Source of the DNA: Geovibrio ferrireducens
Lineage (GTDB): Bacteria; Chrysiogenota; Deferribacteres; Deferribacterales; Geovibrionaceae
Length of the DNA: 64,000 bases
Reading direction: 5' to 3'
Assembly: GCF_026226615.1 (NCBI RefSeq)
Contig: NZ_JAJAPB010000007.1
Location: 1 to 64,000, forward strand
The position numbers were made by a program, and so were the translations under genes. How positions within the stretch are numbered: position 1 is the stretch's first letter; each line of letters begins with the position of its first letter. The notes beneath the pieces are model-generated. The model was not told the DNA's origin, searched no databases, and saw nothing but the letters and a program-made list of their open reading frames with translations. Positions 8,075-17,702 of the stretch are shown here, one piece after another.

Positions 8075-8653
8075 TCACTCCGGCCAAACTATAGTAGTGT
8101 CCACGTCATACAGAGCGGCCGCAATGTATATCGGGCTGCTCACAACTGAATTGACTTCGATTGTGTCCATGTGAGATCTGATATTTTTGAACGCGCTGAT
8201 ATACGATGTAAGCTTCTGTAATTCTTCAGCAGTGAGAACGGCTGATTCGGAATCGACTATAACTCTGAAATGGTAGGGCTCACCGCTGTATTCAAACCAT
8301 TCATACAACTCGGTGTTATGTCCGATTATTTCGAGAGCCTTTTCAACCGCCCATCTCGTACCTTTGTATCTGTGCAGTTCCAGAGCATTTTTTATAAATT
8401 CGCGTTTTTGTTCAATGGGCATAGATGTATTCCATCCATCGAACGATGTGAGATTGAATTGCCACGCCAGAATGTTTAAAACATCGTGAGGCTGAGTATC
8501 GATTGACGGATAAATCATGAGTCTGTTTATCTCTTGGACAAATGCGCTGATTTGACTGTCAAGAGCACTGATAATAAGGCTCATTGACTCGTCACCGGTT
8601 ATACTGCCGGGCAGAAGATCAGCAAGACTGAAATCATAAATTTCCTTACTCAT
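8075..8653 (-). CDS. Baseplate protein I (P2 gpI-like)
   Basis: 192 aa starting at MSKEIYDFSLADLLPGS. A start five codons upstream is less likely, because the ATG at 8653 overlaps the gpJ stop in an ATGAGTAA junction. The motif LNILAWQFNLTSFDGWNTSMPIEQKR..HRYKGTRWAVEKAL is characteristic of phage tail protein I, which joins baseplate wedge and fibre. Confidence 0.88.
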   Translation of the reverse strand: MSKEIYDFSLADLLPGSITGDESMSLIISALDSQISAFVQEINRLMIYPSIDTQPHDVLNILAWQFNLTSFDGWNTSMPIEQKREFIKNALELHRYKGTRWAVEKALEIIGHNTELYEWFEYSGEPYHFRVIVDSESAVLTAEELQKLTSYISAFKNIRSHMDTIEVNSVVSSPIYIAAALYDVDTTIVWPE

Positions 8654-9764
8654 CTTCGTACCCTGCAAAAGTGACGCTTATATTTTCCGCGACGGCAACG
8701 CTTGTTTTGTCTATTTCAGCGTATGAAGGGTGCGTAATAACCACACGTTTAGCCCCGGCGTTTATTACGCGTCTGACAAGCTCTGACGGGTTTAAGTCCC
8801 TGCCTATTGCGCTTTTTTGCCATATTACAAAATCATCAACGGCCTTGCTCACGGCTGTTTGAATTGAATCCCCGACTGAGCTTGCGCTTGAGTGTATATA
8901 GTACGAAAGCTGAATATCATAATTTACTGCCGCAGGAGCTAGAACAGAGACATTATCAGTAAGGGGACGGCGCTTAGAATCGTTCACAACAGAGTTAACC
9001 AGAGAGAGGATTTCCCCCGAAGGCAGATTACCGCCGCTCATGAGCGGGTAAATCTCGACAGTGCCGGGGGTGGGGGAAATTACAGAAACATCTACAATAT
9101 CCGCATGCGCTGTTGCCGCCCAGTATTGATATGCACCTGTCGGGCCCGCTGTGCTGAATTTCTGCGGGGCTATTCTTATACGCTCTCTGAGACGATCATC
9201 TGATTCTGTTTCATACCCTCCGGAGCTTGTTGATGTGTTTATGACTCCGGCTATACCCGCAATGGGGTCTATGAGAGTCTGTATCTGCCCCGGCATGTAG
9301 CCGTTTCCCGCTGTTCCGGTCTGTATGCATACGCATTTCAGCACAGCATGGGGTGTGCCGGAGAGGACAGTTCCCGCTGACTTAACTGCAAAAAACAACT
9401 GACCGTCAGGGCTGACTCTTGTGCCCGCGGGGATGAAAACAGCGCCTGTTGAGCCGATGACACGGGAAAACTGCACATCTACAGTTGCCCCCGATGCCGG
9501 AATACGCTCAACATCAAGCAGTGCGCCGAGATGCTCTAGATTCCCCTCTTTTGAATATGCAAGAAAGTTTTGCTTCAGGGCTGTTTCCGCAAGAAAATAT
9601 TGAAGAGCCTGAACATAGGCCAACCCTGACAGAAACAAGCGAACGGGATCGCCGGGATAGAGAGTTTTGCCGCTGAGAGTTTCAAAGTCTGATATTAACT
9701 GCCGCTCTATTTCTGCGACATCTGTAGTAAAAAAGCTGATTTGAGGCAGTGAATTTAAGTCCAT
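8646..9764 (-). CDS. Baseplate wedge protein J (P2 gpJ-like)
   Basis: 372 aa. The N-terminus (FETLSGKTLYPGDPVRLFLS) and central domain (GGYETESDDRLRERIRIAP) match the baseplate J family shared with phage Mu gp47. It forms the outer wedge of the baseplate with gpW and gpI, whose genes flank it. Confidence 0.92.
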   Translation of the reverse strand: MDLNSLPQISFFTTDVAEIERQLISDFETLSGKTLYPGDPVRLFLSGLAYVQALQYFLAETALKQNFLAYSKEGNLEHLGALLDVERIPASGATVDVQFSRVIGSTGAVFIPAGTRVSPDGQLFFAVKSAGTVLSGTPHAVLKCVCIQTGTAGNGYMPGQIQTLIDPIAGIAGVINTSTSSGGYETESDDRLRERIRIAPQKFSTAGPTGAYQYWAATAHADIVDVSVISPTPGTVEIYPLMSGGNLPSGEILSLVNSVVNDSKRRPLTDNVSVLAPAAVNYDIQLSYYIHSSASSVGDSIQTAVSKAVDDFVIWQKSAIGRDLNPSELVRRVINAGAKRVVITHPSYAEIDKTSVAVAENISVTFAGYEDE

Positions 9765-9768
9765 TTTA

Positions 9769-10056
9769 TCACCTGAATTTCACATGCGGATATACACGAC
9801 CGTTCTCATCAGCCGTGAATGTGATTTCGCTTACTGCTGCGCGGGGTTCCCATAGCGCCAGTTCTTCTATTATTTCATGACGCATTAACGCCATGCCTTT
9901 CGGAGTCGGCAGATCGAGGTATACGGCTGTTAAGCCGAAGCTGCGATTCAGAGGCACTGACCCTTTTACTGTGCCTAAAATCGTTTTAATATTCTGGATA
10001 ATCTCTTCTGCGTCTTCGGGGAAAAACGAGATGTAACTTGCTTTTGAGTCGCTCAT
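9769..10056 (-). CDS. Baseplate wedge protein W (gp25-like)
   Basis: 95 aa. IIQNIKTILGTVKGSVPLNRSFG and RHEIIEELALWEPR are the conserved GPW/gp25 motifs. It is the lysozyme-like fold subunit that links sheath and baseplate wedge. The gene overlaps gpU by 4 bases. Confidence 0.9.
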   Translation of the reverse strand: MSDSKASYISFFPEDAEEIIQNIKTILGTVKGSVPLNRSFGLTAVYLDLPTPKGMALMRHEIIEELALWEPRAAVSEITFTADENGRVYPHVKFR

Positions 10057-10535
10057 TTCTTATATCTCCAAAGATCAACGTACTCGGCTTCCGTCTGTTT
10101 CTTCACAGTCTTCTTAGACTGTGTTTTCTTTGCAGTTTTTACTATCGGTGCATAATACTCTTTAAGAGTCACTGCGGCTTCAGCTGTGAGGAGTTCCCCT
10201 TTTCCGCCGACAACCTTTCTTGACTCGCTTATTTTTTCCAGAACGAATTTGCCGAAATTCTTTGAGCCGATAAACAGCGGCTGCTCTGTACCTGTGTTTA
10301 AGATTGCTTCAAGAGCTGCGAGCTCCTTTTCGGGATTGACTCCGTTAAACGCATTAAAATACATAGTGAACGATATTGTTGTAAGCGCCGTGCCCACGTG
10401 TTGTAAAACAGGCTTGCTGTTGAGCACATCATGCTCAACGAACTTAGCGCTGAGTTCGCGCGAAAGATTATCAAAAGTGCGCACAGCGGATGAGCTCACT
10501 TCAAAAACGATAGAGCCGAAACTGCCGAGACTCAT
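10053..10535 (-). CDS. Phage tail protein U (P2 gpU-like)
   Basis: 160 aa. GSIVFEVSSSAVRTFDNLSRE and the LQHVGTALTTISFTMYFNAF block are typical of the P2 GpU family. Position between gpV and gpW genes agrees with a role in tail-tip assembly. The Lys-rich C-terminal 45 residues are less conserved. Confidence 0.82.
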   Translation of the reverse strand: MSLGSFGSIVFEVSSSAVRTFDNLSRELSAKFVEHDVLNSKPVLQHVGTALTTISFTMYFNAFNGVNPEKELAALEAILNTGTEQPLFIGSKNFGKFVLEKISESRKVVGGKGELLTAEAAVTLKEYYAPIVKTAKKTQSKKTVKKQTEAEYVDLWRYKK

Positions 10536-11197
10536 TGAGGGCCTCCAGATGTTTCAGAACCTGATGCGACTCCGCCGTGGACGTGAGTATCAAGGCTTGT
10601 GGACTCTGAGTCGATTGTAGAGGCCTTGAGCGCCCCTGTTATCTCTGCGGAAAATGCCCCGCCGCCTGAACCCTTAAGACCTGCTTTATACTCAAGCAGC
10701 CCCTCTACAGTGAGCTTTTGAGTTACGATAGTTTCCGGCGCATCTATAGTAACTTTTGATGCGCTCTTTACCATCACGTCTCCGACTGCTTCGACCGTGA
10801 TAGTCTCAGATGCCTTGATATTTGCCTGCCCCTTCACATCAGCAGAAAGAATGTGTTTTTCACGGTCATATTCTATTTCAGTTCCGTCTTTAAACCTCAC
10901 ATGCCATTTATCGTTTGAGCTTACCGAAGGGGTGTCATCGTCTGAATAAAATGATCCGAGAACGAAGCCATACTCAACACCGTTTGGCAGAAACAAACAG
11001 AGAACCTGTTCACCGAGATCCGGCATCCAGAAGGCTTTATCGTCCTGTGCTTTATTAACAAGAATACGCAGCACTGCCGAAACAGTGGAGTCTGCGTCCT
11101 CAAGCTCAACTCTTACCGCACAGAGCGTGGGATTCTGCTCAACAACTTTACCTACCCGCACGATACGTGAGAGAAGCTCTGCGGTTGTTTTATCCAT
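10532..11197 (-). CDS. Baseplate spike protein V
   Basis: 221 aa. An N-terminal OB-fold (residues 1-90, MPDLGEQVLCLFLPNG) is followed by a repetitive beta-helix (VDKASETIT-type repeats with ADVKGQANIKASETITVEAV). The C-terminal HVHGG resembles the HxH metal-binding tip of P2 gpV that pierces the outer membrane. It is the central needle of the baseplate. Confidence 0.88.
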   Translation of the reverse strand: MDKTTAELLSRIVRVGKVVEQNPTLCAVRVELEDADSTVSAVLRILVNKAQDDKAFWMPDLGEQVLCLFLPNGVEYGFVLGSFYSDDDTPSVSSNDKWHVRFKDGTEIEYDREKHILSADVKGQANIKASETITVEAVGDVMVKSASKVTIDAPETIVTQKLTVEGLLEYKAGLKGSGGGAFSAEITGALKASTIDSESTSLDTHVHGGVASGSETSGGPQ

Positions 11198-11198
11198 A

Positions 11199-12203
11199 TC
11201 AATACTCCAGCGCTGTTTTAAGACTCAGAGACGTAGTGTAGCCCCCTGAGCCGTCGATTGTGTGTGTTGCGGTGTCAATACCGTATTTCCCGTCAAAACG
11301 TCCGAAACCGCTGACCGAGACATTTATCCCGGCCGCGGCGGAGGGGGAACCGACAAGCGTGACACTTCCTGAAACCTCGTTGCTGTTTTTAAGCCTGAGT
11401 TCTGCTTTTGCCCTTGCTTCGGCCTCTGCCACTGATTCGACTTTTGTGTTTATTTTAAGAGTCTGCCCAACTTTAGGGGCATTAGGGGGGATATATTCGT
11501 ATTTAATATTTTTTTTCTTTTTCGGGTCATAATAAGTTACAAGGCAAGACTTGTAAGTATCATGAGCTTTGCTAGCAAAGCTCCATGATTTTGTGGGGTT
11601 TGACGGTGTTATTACGAAAGATGCGTTTTTAGCGCCGTAATTTGCGCCGCTGTATATAATCACCTGAGTATCCGCAACTTTGAGGTTCATTCCCTTGCTC
11701 TTGCAGAGGCGGTCAAGAAATGCGAGGTCAGATTCGTTGCGCTGATCAAGTCTTTCCATAACCGGATCTGTATCAGAGTCAAAAATGAGAGAAAAACCGT
11801 TTTCAGAAGCAAATTTCTCTGCAACTGCTTTCAGAGTCATTTTCTCAAAACCTCTGGTTTTGGCCTCGTTGCGGAAAGCTTTTGTGATAAATGCAGAAAC
11901 ACCTTTAATAGTAAAAGTATCGCCGGAGTTCGCCGAAATCTCATCAATAGTAAAAGTGCCGAAATTCAGCGATATATCTTTCCCGTTGAGCCATTTTTCA
12001 CATAAGAGCCCAGCGGTGACCTTGGCTCCTTTATCAGGGAACCAGTCTCCCCGCCAAAGTCCATTTTTATCGTGCAGAGTGAGTGATATATCATCTGCTT
12101 TTCCGGCGGCATTATCTGTGTAGCTGAACGATTTAAGCATAGGTGCTATATCCGCGGAAATAGCAACACCTTCATAGCTGAGTTTGAGTATTGCACGTCT
12201 CAC
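11199..12203 (-). CDS. Baseplate hub protein D (gpD-like)
   Basis: 334 aa of the phage late control gene D family, the hub that connects tail tube and spike. Visible blocks include FTIKGVSAFITKAFRNEAKT, AEKFASENGFSLIFDSDTDP, RNESDLAFLDRLCKSKGMNL and a C-terminal GRFDGKYGIDTATHTIDGSG. It overlaps gpX by 4 bases. Confidence 0.9.
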   Translation of the reverse strand: MRRAILKLSYEGVAISADIAPMLKSFSYTDNAAGKADDISLTLHDKNGLWRGDWFPDKGAKVTAGLLCEKWLNGKDISLNFGTFTIDEISANSGDTFTIKGVSAFITKAFRNEAKTRGFEKMTLKAVAEKFASENGFSLIFDSDTDPVMERLDQRNESDLAFLDRLCKSKGMNLKVADTQVIIYSGANYGAKNASFVITPSNPTKSWSFASKAHDTYKSCLVTYYDPKKKKNIKYEYIPPNAPKVGQTLKINTKVESVAEAEARAKAELRLKNSNEVSGSVTLVGSPSAAAGINVSVSGFGRFDGKYGIDTATHTIDGSGGYTTSLSLKTALEY

Positions 12204-12409
12204 TGATTCACCTTCCAGGGAGGCAAAATCGGCGTTGACGGCAGAACTTCAAGCTCAGGGATGTTTACTTCTGTTCCGCCGGAAAAGACCACAATATGAG
12301 CTATGGCAGGGTTTACTTCGAGCAGGGCGGACATAAACCTTTCTTCACCGAGTTCCCGCAGGGATATGGTGTCCCACAGGTCGCCTTGTATAGATATTGT
12401 CTTACGCAT
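12200..12409 (-). CDS. Tail protein X (LysM-like)
   Basis: 69 aa. GDLWDTISLRELGEERFMSALLEVNP is the LysM-like core of P2 gpX, and the end LPPWKVNQ is typical of the family. It sits between tape measure and hub genes as in P2-like phages. Confidence 0.88.
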   Translation of the reverse strand: MRKTISIQGDLWDTISLRELGEERFMSALLEVNPAIAHIVVFSGGTEVNIPELEVLPSTPILPPWKVNQ

Positions 12410-15083
12410 AACTCACCCTGTCACCGTCATTCCCCAGCCTCTCAAGAGTTTCTTTTATTTTCTGTCCGAGAGTTTCTCCGTATTCCGATGCCTGAGCGGG
12501 ATCGGCATTGCCGGTTACTGTCATGTGAATTGTTATATTGATTCCGCCGCCTTTGAACGCCCCTCCCGCGCCCCCGCCAGTCTGAGCGGAATCTCCCAGT
12601 GCTGCTGATGCTTTTCCTGCTGTATTTTTTACAGCGTTGACAAGTTCAGGGTCGGCCCTGCGGACACCTTCGGCAAGGGTGGAAGGTATACGTGAGCCGG
12701 AAAGCGTAAGAGTTGACAGCGGCCCTTCCTTCGCATCAGAAAACGGGAGAAAATCCCGCACCTTGCCCAAAACGCCTTTTACTGCCTCTATCGGGGCAAA
12801 CGCAGCGGATTTTATACCCTCGCCCAGAGTTGAAATAAGACGGAAGCCTGATTCAAAAAGGCTGAAACTGCTCAGAAAATTAAAAATACTCATCCATATG
12901 TTTTTATAAAAATCAACGACCCCAGTAATACCGTTTCTAAGCATATCCCACCCTGCGGAAAATGCACTGCCGAACCATGCCCAGAAACCTGAGAAAAATG
13001 TTTTTACAGAATCCCAGTTTTTTATAAGCAGATATGCCCCGGCAGCTATAGCAGCTATGCCGAGTACTATCCAACCGATCGGTGTTGAGATAAATGCCAG
13101 ATTCAGCATTCGTGTTGCGAATGCCCACGCCTTGGTTGCCGCTGTTGCTATGCTGGATGATATTGCAAGAGCTTTTGCTCTCATGTTTGCAATGTTCATA
13201 ACCCTGATCAGTGCGACAAACTCTTTGCGGTTTATAGGCAGCCGAATGCCGATAAGAGCCAACACTTTAGCAAAGGCGAGATACCCCCCTGCGATATAAT
13301 TACCCGCAAGCCTAGCGGCATAAATAGCCGTTGTAAAAGCCATCAAACCCGCAACAGCGCCTACTATCACCGTTGTCAATATCGGAAATTTTTCTGTTGC
13401 AGTTACGATTACGGTCATGAATGAACCGACTACATCCAATGTTCCGTTGATAATCGGGAGAAAAAGTTGCCCGATTGTTGATGCCAGATTTGAAATCCGC
13501 TGCTTGAAAAGCTCAACCTCGTTACCCCTTTCCGCTGCCCGTGCCATTTTTTCCGTTGCGGCGGCTCCCTGCCCCATACTCACCGCGAGGCTGTCTGAGG
13601 CTGTTTCAAGACCTTTAACGTCTTTGTAAAGCAAATCGATCATGGCAACTGCCTCTTCCGTGCCGAATGCCTTTGTGATTTCCTGTTTCTCTATAGCATC
13701 AAGTGTATCGCCATAACGTTCTTTCATCTTTTTCAGTATTTCGGGTACAGGAAGCAACTGATCGTTCGCATCGGTAAATGACATGCCGAGAGTGTCCCCG
13801 GCTCCGGCGGCCTTTGATATAAACGCTCTGAATTTTGTGGCCGCTTCTGAACCGCCCATCGTTGTCTGAAGAATGCCGAGAACCGCAAGCTGGTCGTTCA
13901 TGGAATAACCGGCGGATGTTGCCGCTGCACCGAGTGCGGACAGAGCCGCTGACATCTGATTACCGTCTGTTTTAAACTGCTGAACAGCAGAAGATATGCC
14001 CGCACTGAAATATTCGCCGAATTTAGTATCACGTTCTTCCGCAGAAAGGGTGTCCCATCCTTTTATTGTATTTTTCCCGAATTTCTCAAATTGCTGGCGG
14101 TAAATACCGTAACCGGTTGCGAAAAGACCTGTCATCGTTCCTGTGGATGACTTTGTTGCTTTTGCTGTCATGGCTGACAAACTTGTGAATTTAGCAACAC
14201 CTTCATCGCTGAGGCTTGATATACCTGACTTAATGTCATAACTGGCACGGATGAAATCAGGAGCAGACGTTCCTGAAAACTGGTTTGTGAAAGAGATAGC
14301 TTCTTTTGCTATAGCTGTAAGCCCGCTTTCGGAAACACCGAGTGATGCTACTTCGCCTTTTGCTTTTTCTATTTCGCGGGCTGAATTCGCAGTACCCGCA
14401 AGGAGCGCGAATTTAGCTACGTTACCAATTAAATCTTGTTTGAGAGAATCCCTAGACTGCCTGTTCGCGTCGCGGGCTTCATCAACGCGTACACTGTATT
14501 CGTAGCGCTTTTTACGCTTTTCGAGGATAGCTGTAAGACGCGCTTCTTCACTCGCCAGTTTATTAACATCTACATTAGCTTTGCGCAGTTCTTCCCGCGT
14601 TTCGCTTAAGACTCTTTTTTGTCTATTATACGAGTCTGAAAGGTTTTTTACTTCGTTTTCGGCTTTACGAAGAACCTTTTCCTCTGCTTCAAGAACTTTA
14701 TTCAGCCGTGTTACTTCGTTCTGGGCTTTTGTGAATTCCTTTATCATTGCCGATGTAGGTTCGGCTGTATTGTCAAGCTCCGCAGCCAGTGAACGCACAC
14801 GTTCTTTTGCTGCGTTAAGCGCAGGTGAAATACGCCGCTCAGCAGTGCTGAATGATGCTGAAAACGTGCTCACTCTTGACTGAGCGGCAGTGAGCGCGCT
14901 TTGAGTATTATTCAGATCCGCTTCAATATTACTTAATGATGAAATTTTATCTTTTGTAGAAGAGAGTTCCTCAAAGCGTGACTGCAGCCCCTTGACTTTT
15001 CCTTTTGCCGATTCTATTGTAGTTGCAAAACCTGAACCGAGGGCTGCACCGATGATAAAAGATAAAGCACTGGTTTTTTCCAT
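12402..15083 (-). CDS. Tail tape measure protein
   Basis: 893 aa. Residues 30-215 are coiled coil. A conserved tape-measure core (about 220-480, TP901 type) follows, then hydrophobic segments around 560-610 and 680-700 (GWIVLGIAAIAAGAYLLIK). The length sets tail length; at about 0.15 nm per residue the tail would be near 130 nm (inference). It is preceded by the frameshifted chaperone pair, as usual. Confidence 0.92.
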   Translation of the reverse strand: MEKTSALSFIIGAALGSGFATTIESAKGKVKGLQSRFEELSSTKDKISSLSNIEADLNNTQSALTAAQSRVSTFSASFSTAERRISPALNAAKERVRSLAAELDNTAEPTSAMIKEFTKAQNEVTRLNKVLEAEEKVLRKAENEVKNLSDSYNRQKRVLSETREELRKANVDVNKLASEEARLTAILEKRKKRYEYSVRVDEARDANRQSRDSLKQDLIGNVAKFALLAGTANSAREIEKAKGEVASLGVSESGLTAIAKEAISFTNQFSGTSAPDFIRASYDIKSGISSLSDEGVAKFTSLSAMTAKATKSSTGTMTGLFATGYGIYRQQFEKFGKNTIKGWDTLSAEERDTKFGEYFSAGISSAVQQFKTDGNQMSAALSALGAAATSAGYSMNDQLAVLGILQTTMGGSEAATKFRAFISKAAGAGDTLGMSFTDANDQLLPVPEILKKMKERYGDTLDAIEKQEITKAFGTEEAVAMIDLLYKDVKGLETASDSLAVSMGQGAAATEKMARAAERGNEVELFKQRISNLASTIGQLFLPIINGTLDVVGSFMTVIVTATEKFPILTTVIVGAVAGLMAFTTAIYAARLAGNYIAGGYLAFAKVLALIGIRLPINRKEFVALIRVMNIANMRAKALAISSSIATAATKAWAFATRMLNLAFISTPIGWIVLGIAAIAAGAYLLIKNWDSVKTFFSGFWAWFGSAFSAGWDMLRNGITGVVDFYKNIWMSIFNFLSSFSLFESGFRLISTLGEGIKSAAFAPIEAVKGVLGKVRDFLPFSDAKEGPLSTLTLSGSRIPSTLAEGVRRADPELVNAVKNTAGKASAALGDSAQTGGGAGGAFKGGGINITIHMTVTGNADPAQASEYGETLGQKIKETLERLGNDGDRVSYA

Positions 15084-15235
15084 ATCACTTTCCGTTTTTG
15101 TTTCATTTTTACTAACAGTCGGGTGCGGTCTTCTTTTAAGCCTTATGCCTACCCTCTCCGCAGAGGGCAGGCTTTACGGCATACCTTTTTTATCTGTTAT
15201 TATTTGGCTTGGCATGTATAAGATTGTCCGGCTCT

Positions 15236-15750
15236 TTACTGACGCTTACTTCTTTTTGAAAGACGTATAAACTCTTCCGCCCATTCATAAAGGTCTAAGT
15301 CATCCATTTTCAGGTACACATCAAGAGATGTTGATGTGTTAACCGCCAATCCCATCGCTAACTGCTTAATGTCCTCGGATGAGAGGAGAAAAAATTCTTG
15401 TAAACAGCAAGCACCTCCTTGTGATCGTCAAGATCAACATTGAGATATTCCGCAGGGGTTAAGCCTGTGAGCTTTGCCATGTAGTGATGATCATAACCGA
15501 GATCCTCCGTGTCCTTTTTCTCCATTTCCAGTTTGTCCGCATTGGTGGGGCGGCGCAGTATGAGTTCAGTTACTTCCTTTTCGCCGAGATTAAAAGGATG
15601 ATTCAGAGTTATTTTCACATTTTTTGCCTTCGCGAAGCGCCCGTCGACTATTCCCTCGCGCTCCATTTCCAGAGCTTTTTCTATCAGAAGGCCTATATCT
15701 ATCCCTTGAAGATTCAATGCTTCCTTTTCCTGTTCTTTTGCCTTGCCCAT
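15236..15750 (-). CDS. Tail assembly chaperone fusion made by -1 frameshift (P2 E+E' type)
   Basis: About 171 aa. The reading frame starting at 15750 contains AAT TTT TTC, i.e. the slippery heptamer T TTT TTC at 15394-15388. A -1 shift there avoids the stop at 15358 and adds 50 codons, ending at 15236, with a coherent product (LSSEDIKQLAMGLAV, then LDLYEWAEEFIRLSKR). P2 makes its E+E' protein by the same mechanism at T TTT TTG. The fusion would bind the tape measure encoded next. Confidence 0.8.
15358..15750 (-). CDS. Tail assembly chaperone, short form (P2 gpE-like)
   Basis: 130 aa product of zero-frame reading. VKITLNHPFNLGEKEVTELILRRPTNADKLEM is typical of the phage TAC_7/gpE family. It is expected to be made in excess over the frameshift fusion and to coat the tape measure during tail assembly. 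Confidence 0.85.
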   Translation of the reverse strand: MGKAKEQEKEALNLQGIDIGLLIEKALEMEREGIVDGRFAKAKNVKITLNHPFNLGEKEVTELILRRPTNADKLEMEKKDTEDLGYDHHYMAKLTGLTPAEYLNVDLDDHKEVLAVYKNFFSSHPRTLSS

Positions 15751-15753
15751 AGC

Positions 15754-16257
15754 CTATTCCATCCCCATCGCTTTACGCACATCAGCGAGAACATCCTCGC
15801 CGCGCACTTTGTATATATAGTTCAGCTTATCAAGCTCAACCATTTCCTCACCATCGAGCTCGGTTTTCATATAGCTCAGGCTGAATGCCTGAGGTATGTC
15901 CATGCTTGCGGCAGTTTCGAGCTTACCGCCTTCGAGTTTTTTGGGAGTTGCTCTGACAAAAACCCGCACAGCGATGACTTTCCACTTTCCGCTGTTCTTA
16001 TCCAGTTCCTGAAGAGCTCCTCTTACCTCAAGCTCATGCGGCCCCGGTTTCATAAGGTCGTATGCCTCTTTTGTTGTTGAGCGCCATGTGCACTCCATTT
16101 CGATTTCACCGAACTGGCCTATTACCGGGACATCCATTTCCCCGGCGATGCCGCCGCCTTTTATTGTGTCGCTCATTGCTTCCAGAGAGGGGAGCGTAAC
16201 ATCAGCAACAGCGTGCTCTTTGCCGTCTTTCCATACTTTTGCGCCTATAACTTTCAT
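15754..16257 (-). CDS. Major tail tube protein (P2 FII-like)
   Basis: 167 aa. VADVTLPSLEAMSDTIKGGG and the block GQFGEIEMECTWRSTTKEAY match the FII tail tube family. Hexameric rings of this protein form the inner tube around which the sheath contracts. The gene lies 11 bases after the sheath gene. Confidence 0.92.
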   Translation of the reverse strand: MKVIGAKVWKDGKEHAVADVTLPSLEAMSDTIKGGGIAGEMDVPVIGQFGEIEMECTWRSTTKEAYDLMKPGPHELEVRGALQELDKNSGKWKVIAVRVFVRATPKKLEGGKLETAASMDIPQAFSLSYMKTELDGEEMVELDKLNYIYKVRGEDVLADVRKAMGME

Positions 16258-16268
16258 AAATTACCTCC

Positions 16269-17702
16269 TTAACCGAACAGGGTTGATACGTATGTGAGGT
16301 CGTACTCCAGAATGAACTCAAGCTGCTCCATGGGAGACGGAGGAGTTACAAAAACCCTAAAGCGAACAATCCCGTTCATAAGATCCGTCAAGGGGTTGTC
16401 TGCTTCCCTGAATTCGAAACGTCCGCCAAGGATAAACTCCCGGCTTGTGAGACCGTTCAGCCAGAATGTGCCGCTGTCTGCGATCATTTTGAGGTTTCGT
16501 TTTTTTATGGGAAAATCTATTTTCTGCCAGTAAGTAAGGATGAACGTATTCTGAATCCAGTTGAACATCCGGCGAATGGGGATAAAGTTGTCTTTCACAT
16601 CCGTAATATCAGGGAAAGCCGCCGTGCGGTTGCCCCACGATGTCCACCCGTTCGACCAGTTCAACGATGTGACTATGCCGTTACGGTTGAGATAATCAGC
16701 TTCTTCAAGACCGAGATATACTTCTTCCCCATTATACACAGAGCCGGTTATCTTATAATTTTTGTTTGAAGGGGATTCATACGGGATCCCGCCGTTATTT
16801 GCATCGACTTCGCTGATGAGACCCGCAAGGTGCGTTGACTGGAAGAACTCTTTTGAACCGTTTTTAAGCTTCGGCCAGGTGAGAACCATGTCTTCGTCCA
16901 CGAGGCTGTTCTGCTGCTTAAACGCCGGAATATCTGAGTATTTTTCAACTGATTCGGCCTGTATGTCGGCTATGCTCATAGCTCTGAAGAGTCCGTTTAT
17001 TTTCTCGCTTTTTGCCGCGAGGACGGAGGCAACAGAAACATCATGAGACCATCCGGGAGCTATAAGAAGCCCCGGTACTACACGGAACCGCGGAAAAATC
17101 TCACTTATTAATTCAAGACCTGTTTTCTTGCCTGTGTTTACGTCTATACCGCCGATAATGTCCTCAGCCGTGACGAGCGAAGGGTCAAGCTTGGTATAGG
17201 ACACGCTTACGCTGTCTGTGATAGCTTCTCCGAGCTTATTTATAACCGTTTTACCGTCTTTGTCGAAACTCAGAGCATAGTCGGTGTTGACAGTATATGT
17301 CGTTTCACCGTCTTCACTTTTGACAACAACTGTCGAGGACAGCACACCGTATTCAAGTGTGATCTTGTTAGATGCAAAAGTTTTAACAGATGCTGCAACG
17401 TCAGTTTTATGCTCCGCGGGATTGAGTACGTTTATAAAAATAACGGGAGCTATGCCGTAAAGCTGAAACTGGCTGTAAATAGCTTCGCACAGTGAAAAAC
17501 CTGCGCTGAAATCATCAACATAACCGAGTTCGGTTACTGCACCGGCCAGAGTATGGCAGATTACGGGATTGTTCACGTTACTCAGATTGCCCATATTGAT
17601 CGGAGCCGTGCCCACAACAACGGGGATTGCCGAGTCAACAGTGCGCATTGAGATTACGCTGGTTGCCTCTTCTCTTACGTTTATACCGTGCATGAGACTC
17701 AT
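16269..17702 (-). CDS. Contractile tail sheath protein (P2 FI-like)
   Basis: 477 aa. The N-terminus HGINVREEATSVISMRTVDS and the C-terminal half (NWSNGWTSWGNRTAAFPDIT, RRMFNWIQNTFILTYWQ, GGRFEFREADNPLTDLMNG) are diagnostic for P2-type sheath proteins. It shows that the virion is a myovirus. Start may be the ATG at 17702 or the one at 17693. Confidence 0.94.
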   Translation of the reverse strand: MSLMHGINVREEATSVISMRTVDSAIPVVVGTAPINMGNLSNVNNPVICHTLAGAVTELGYVDDFSAGFSLCEAIYSQFQLYGIAPVIFINVLNPAEHKTDVAASVKTFASNKITLEYGVLSSTVVVKSEDGETTYTVNTDYALSFDKDGKTVINKLGEAITDSVSVSYTKLDPSLVTAEDIIGGIDVNTGKKTGLELISEIFPRFRVVPGLLIAPGWSHDVSVASVLAAKSEKINGLFRAMSIADIQAESVEKYSDIPAFKQQNSLVDEDMVLTWPKLKNGSKEFFQSTHLAGLISEVDANNGGIPYESPSNKNYKITGSVYNGEEVYLGLEEADYLNRNGIVTSLNWSNGWTSWGNRTAAFPDITDVKDNFIPIRRMFNWIQNTFILTYWQKIDFPIKKRNLKMIADSGTFWLNGLTSREFILGGRFEFREADNPLTDLMNGIVRFRVFVTPPSPMEQLEFILEYDLTYVSTLFG

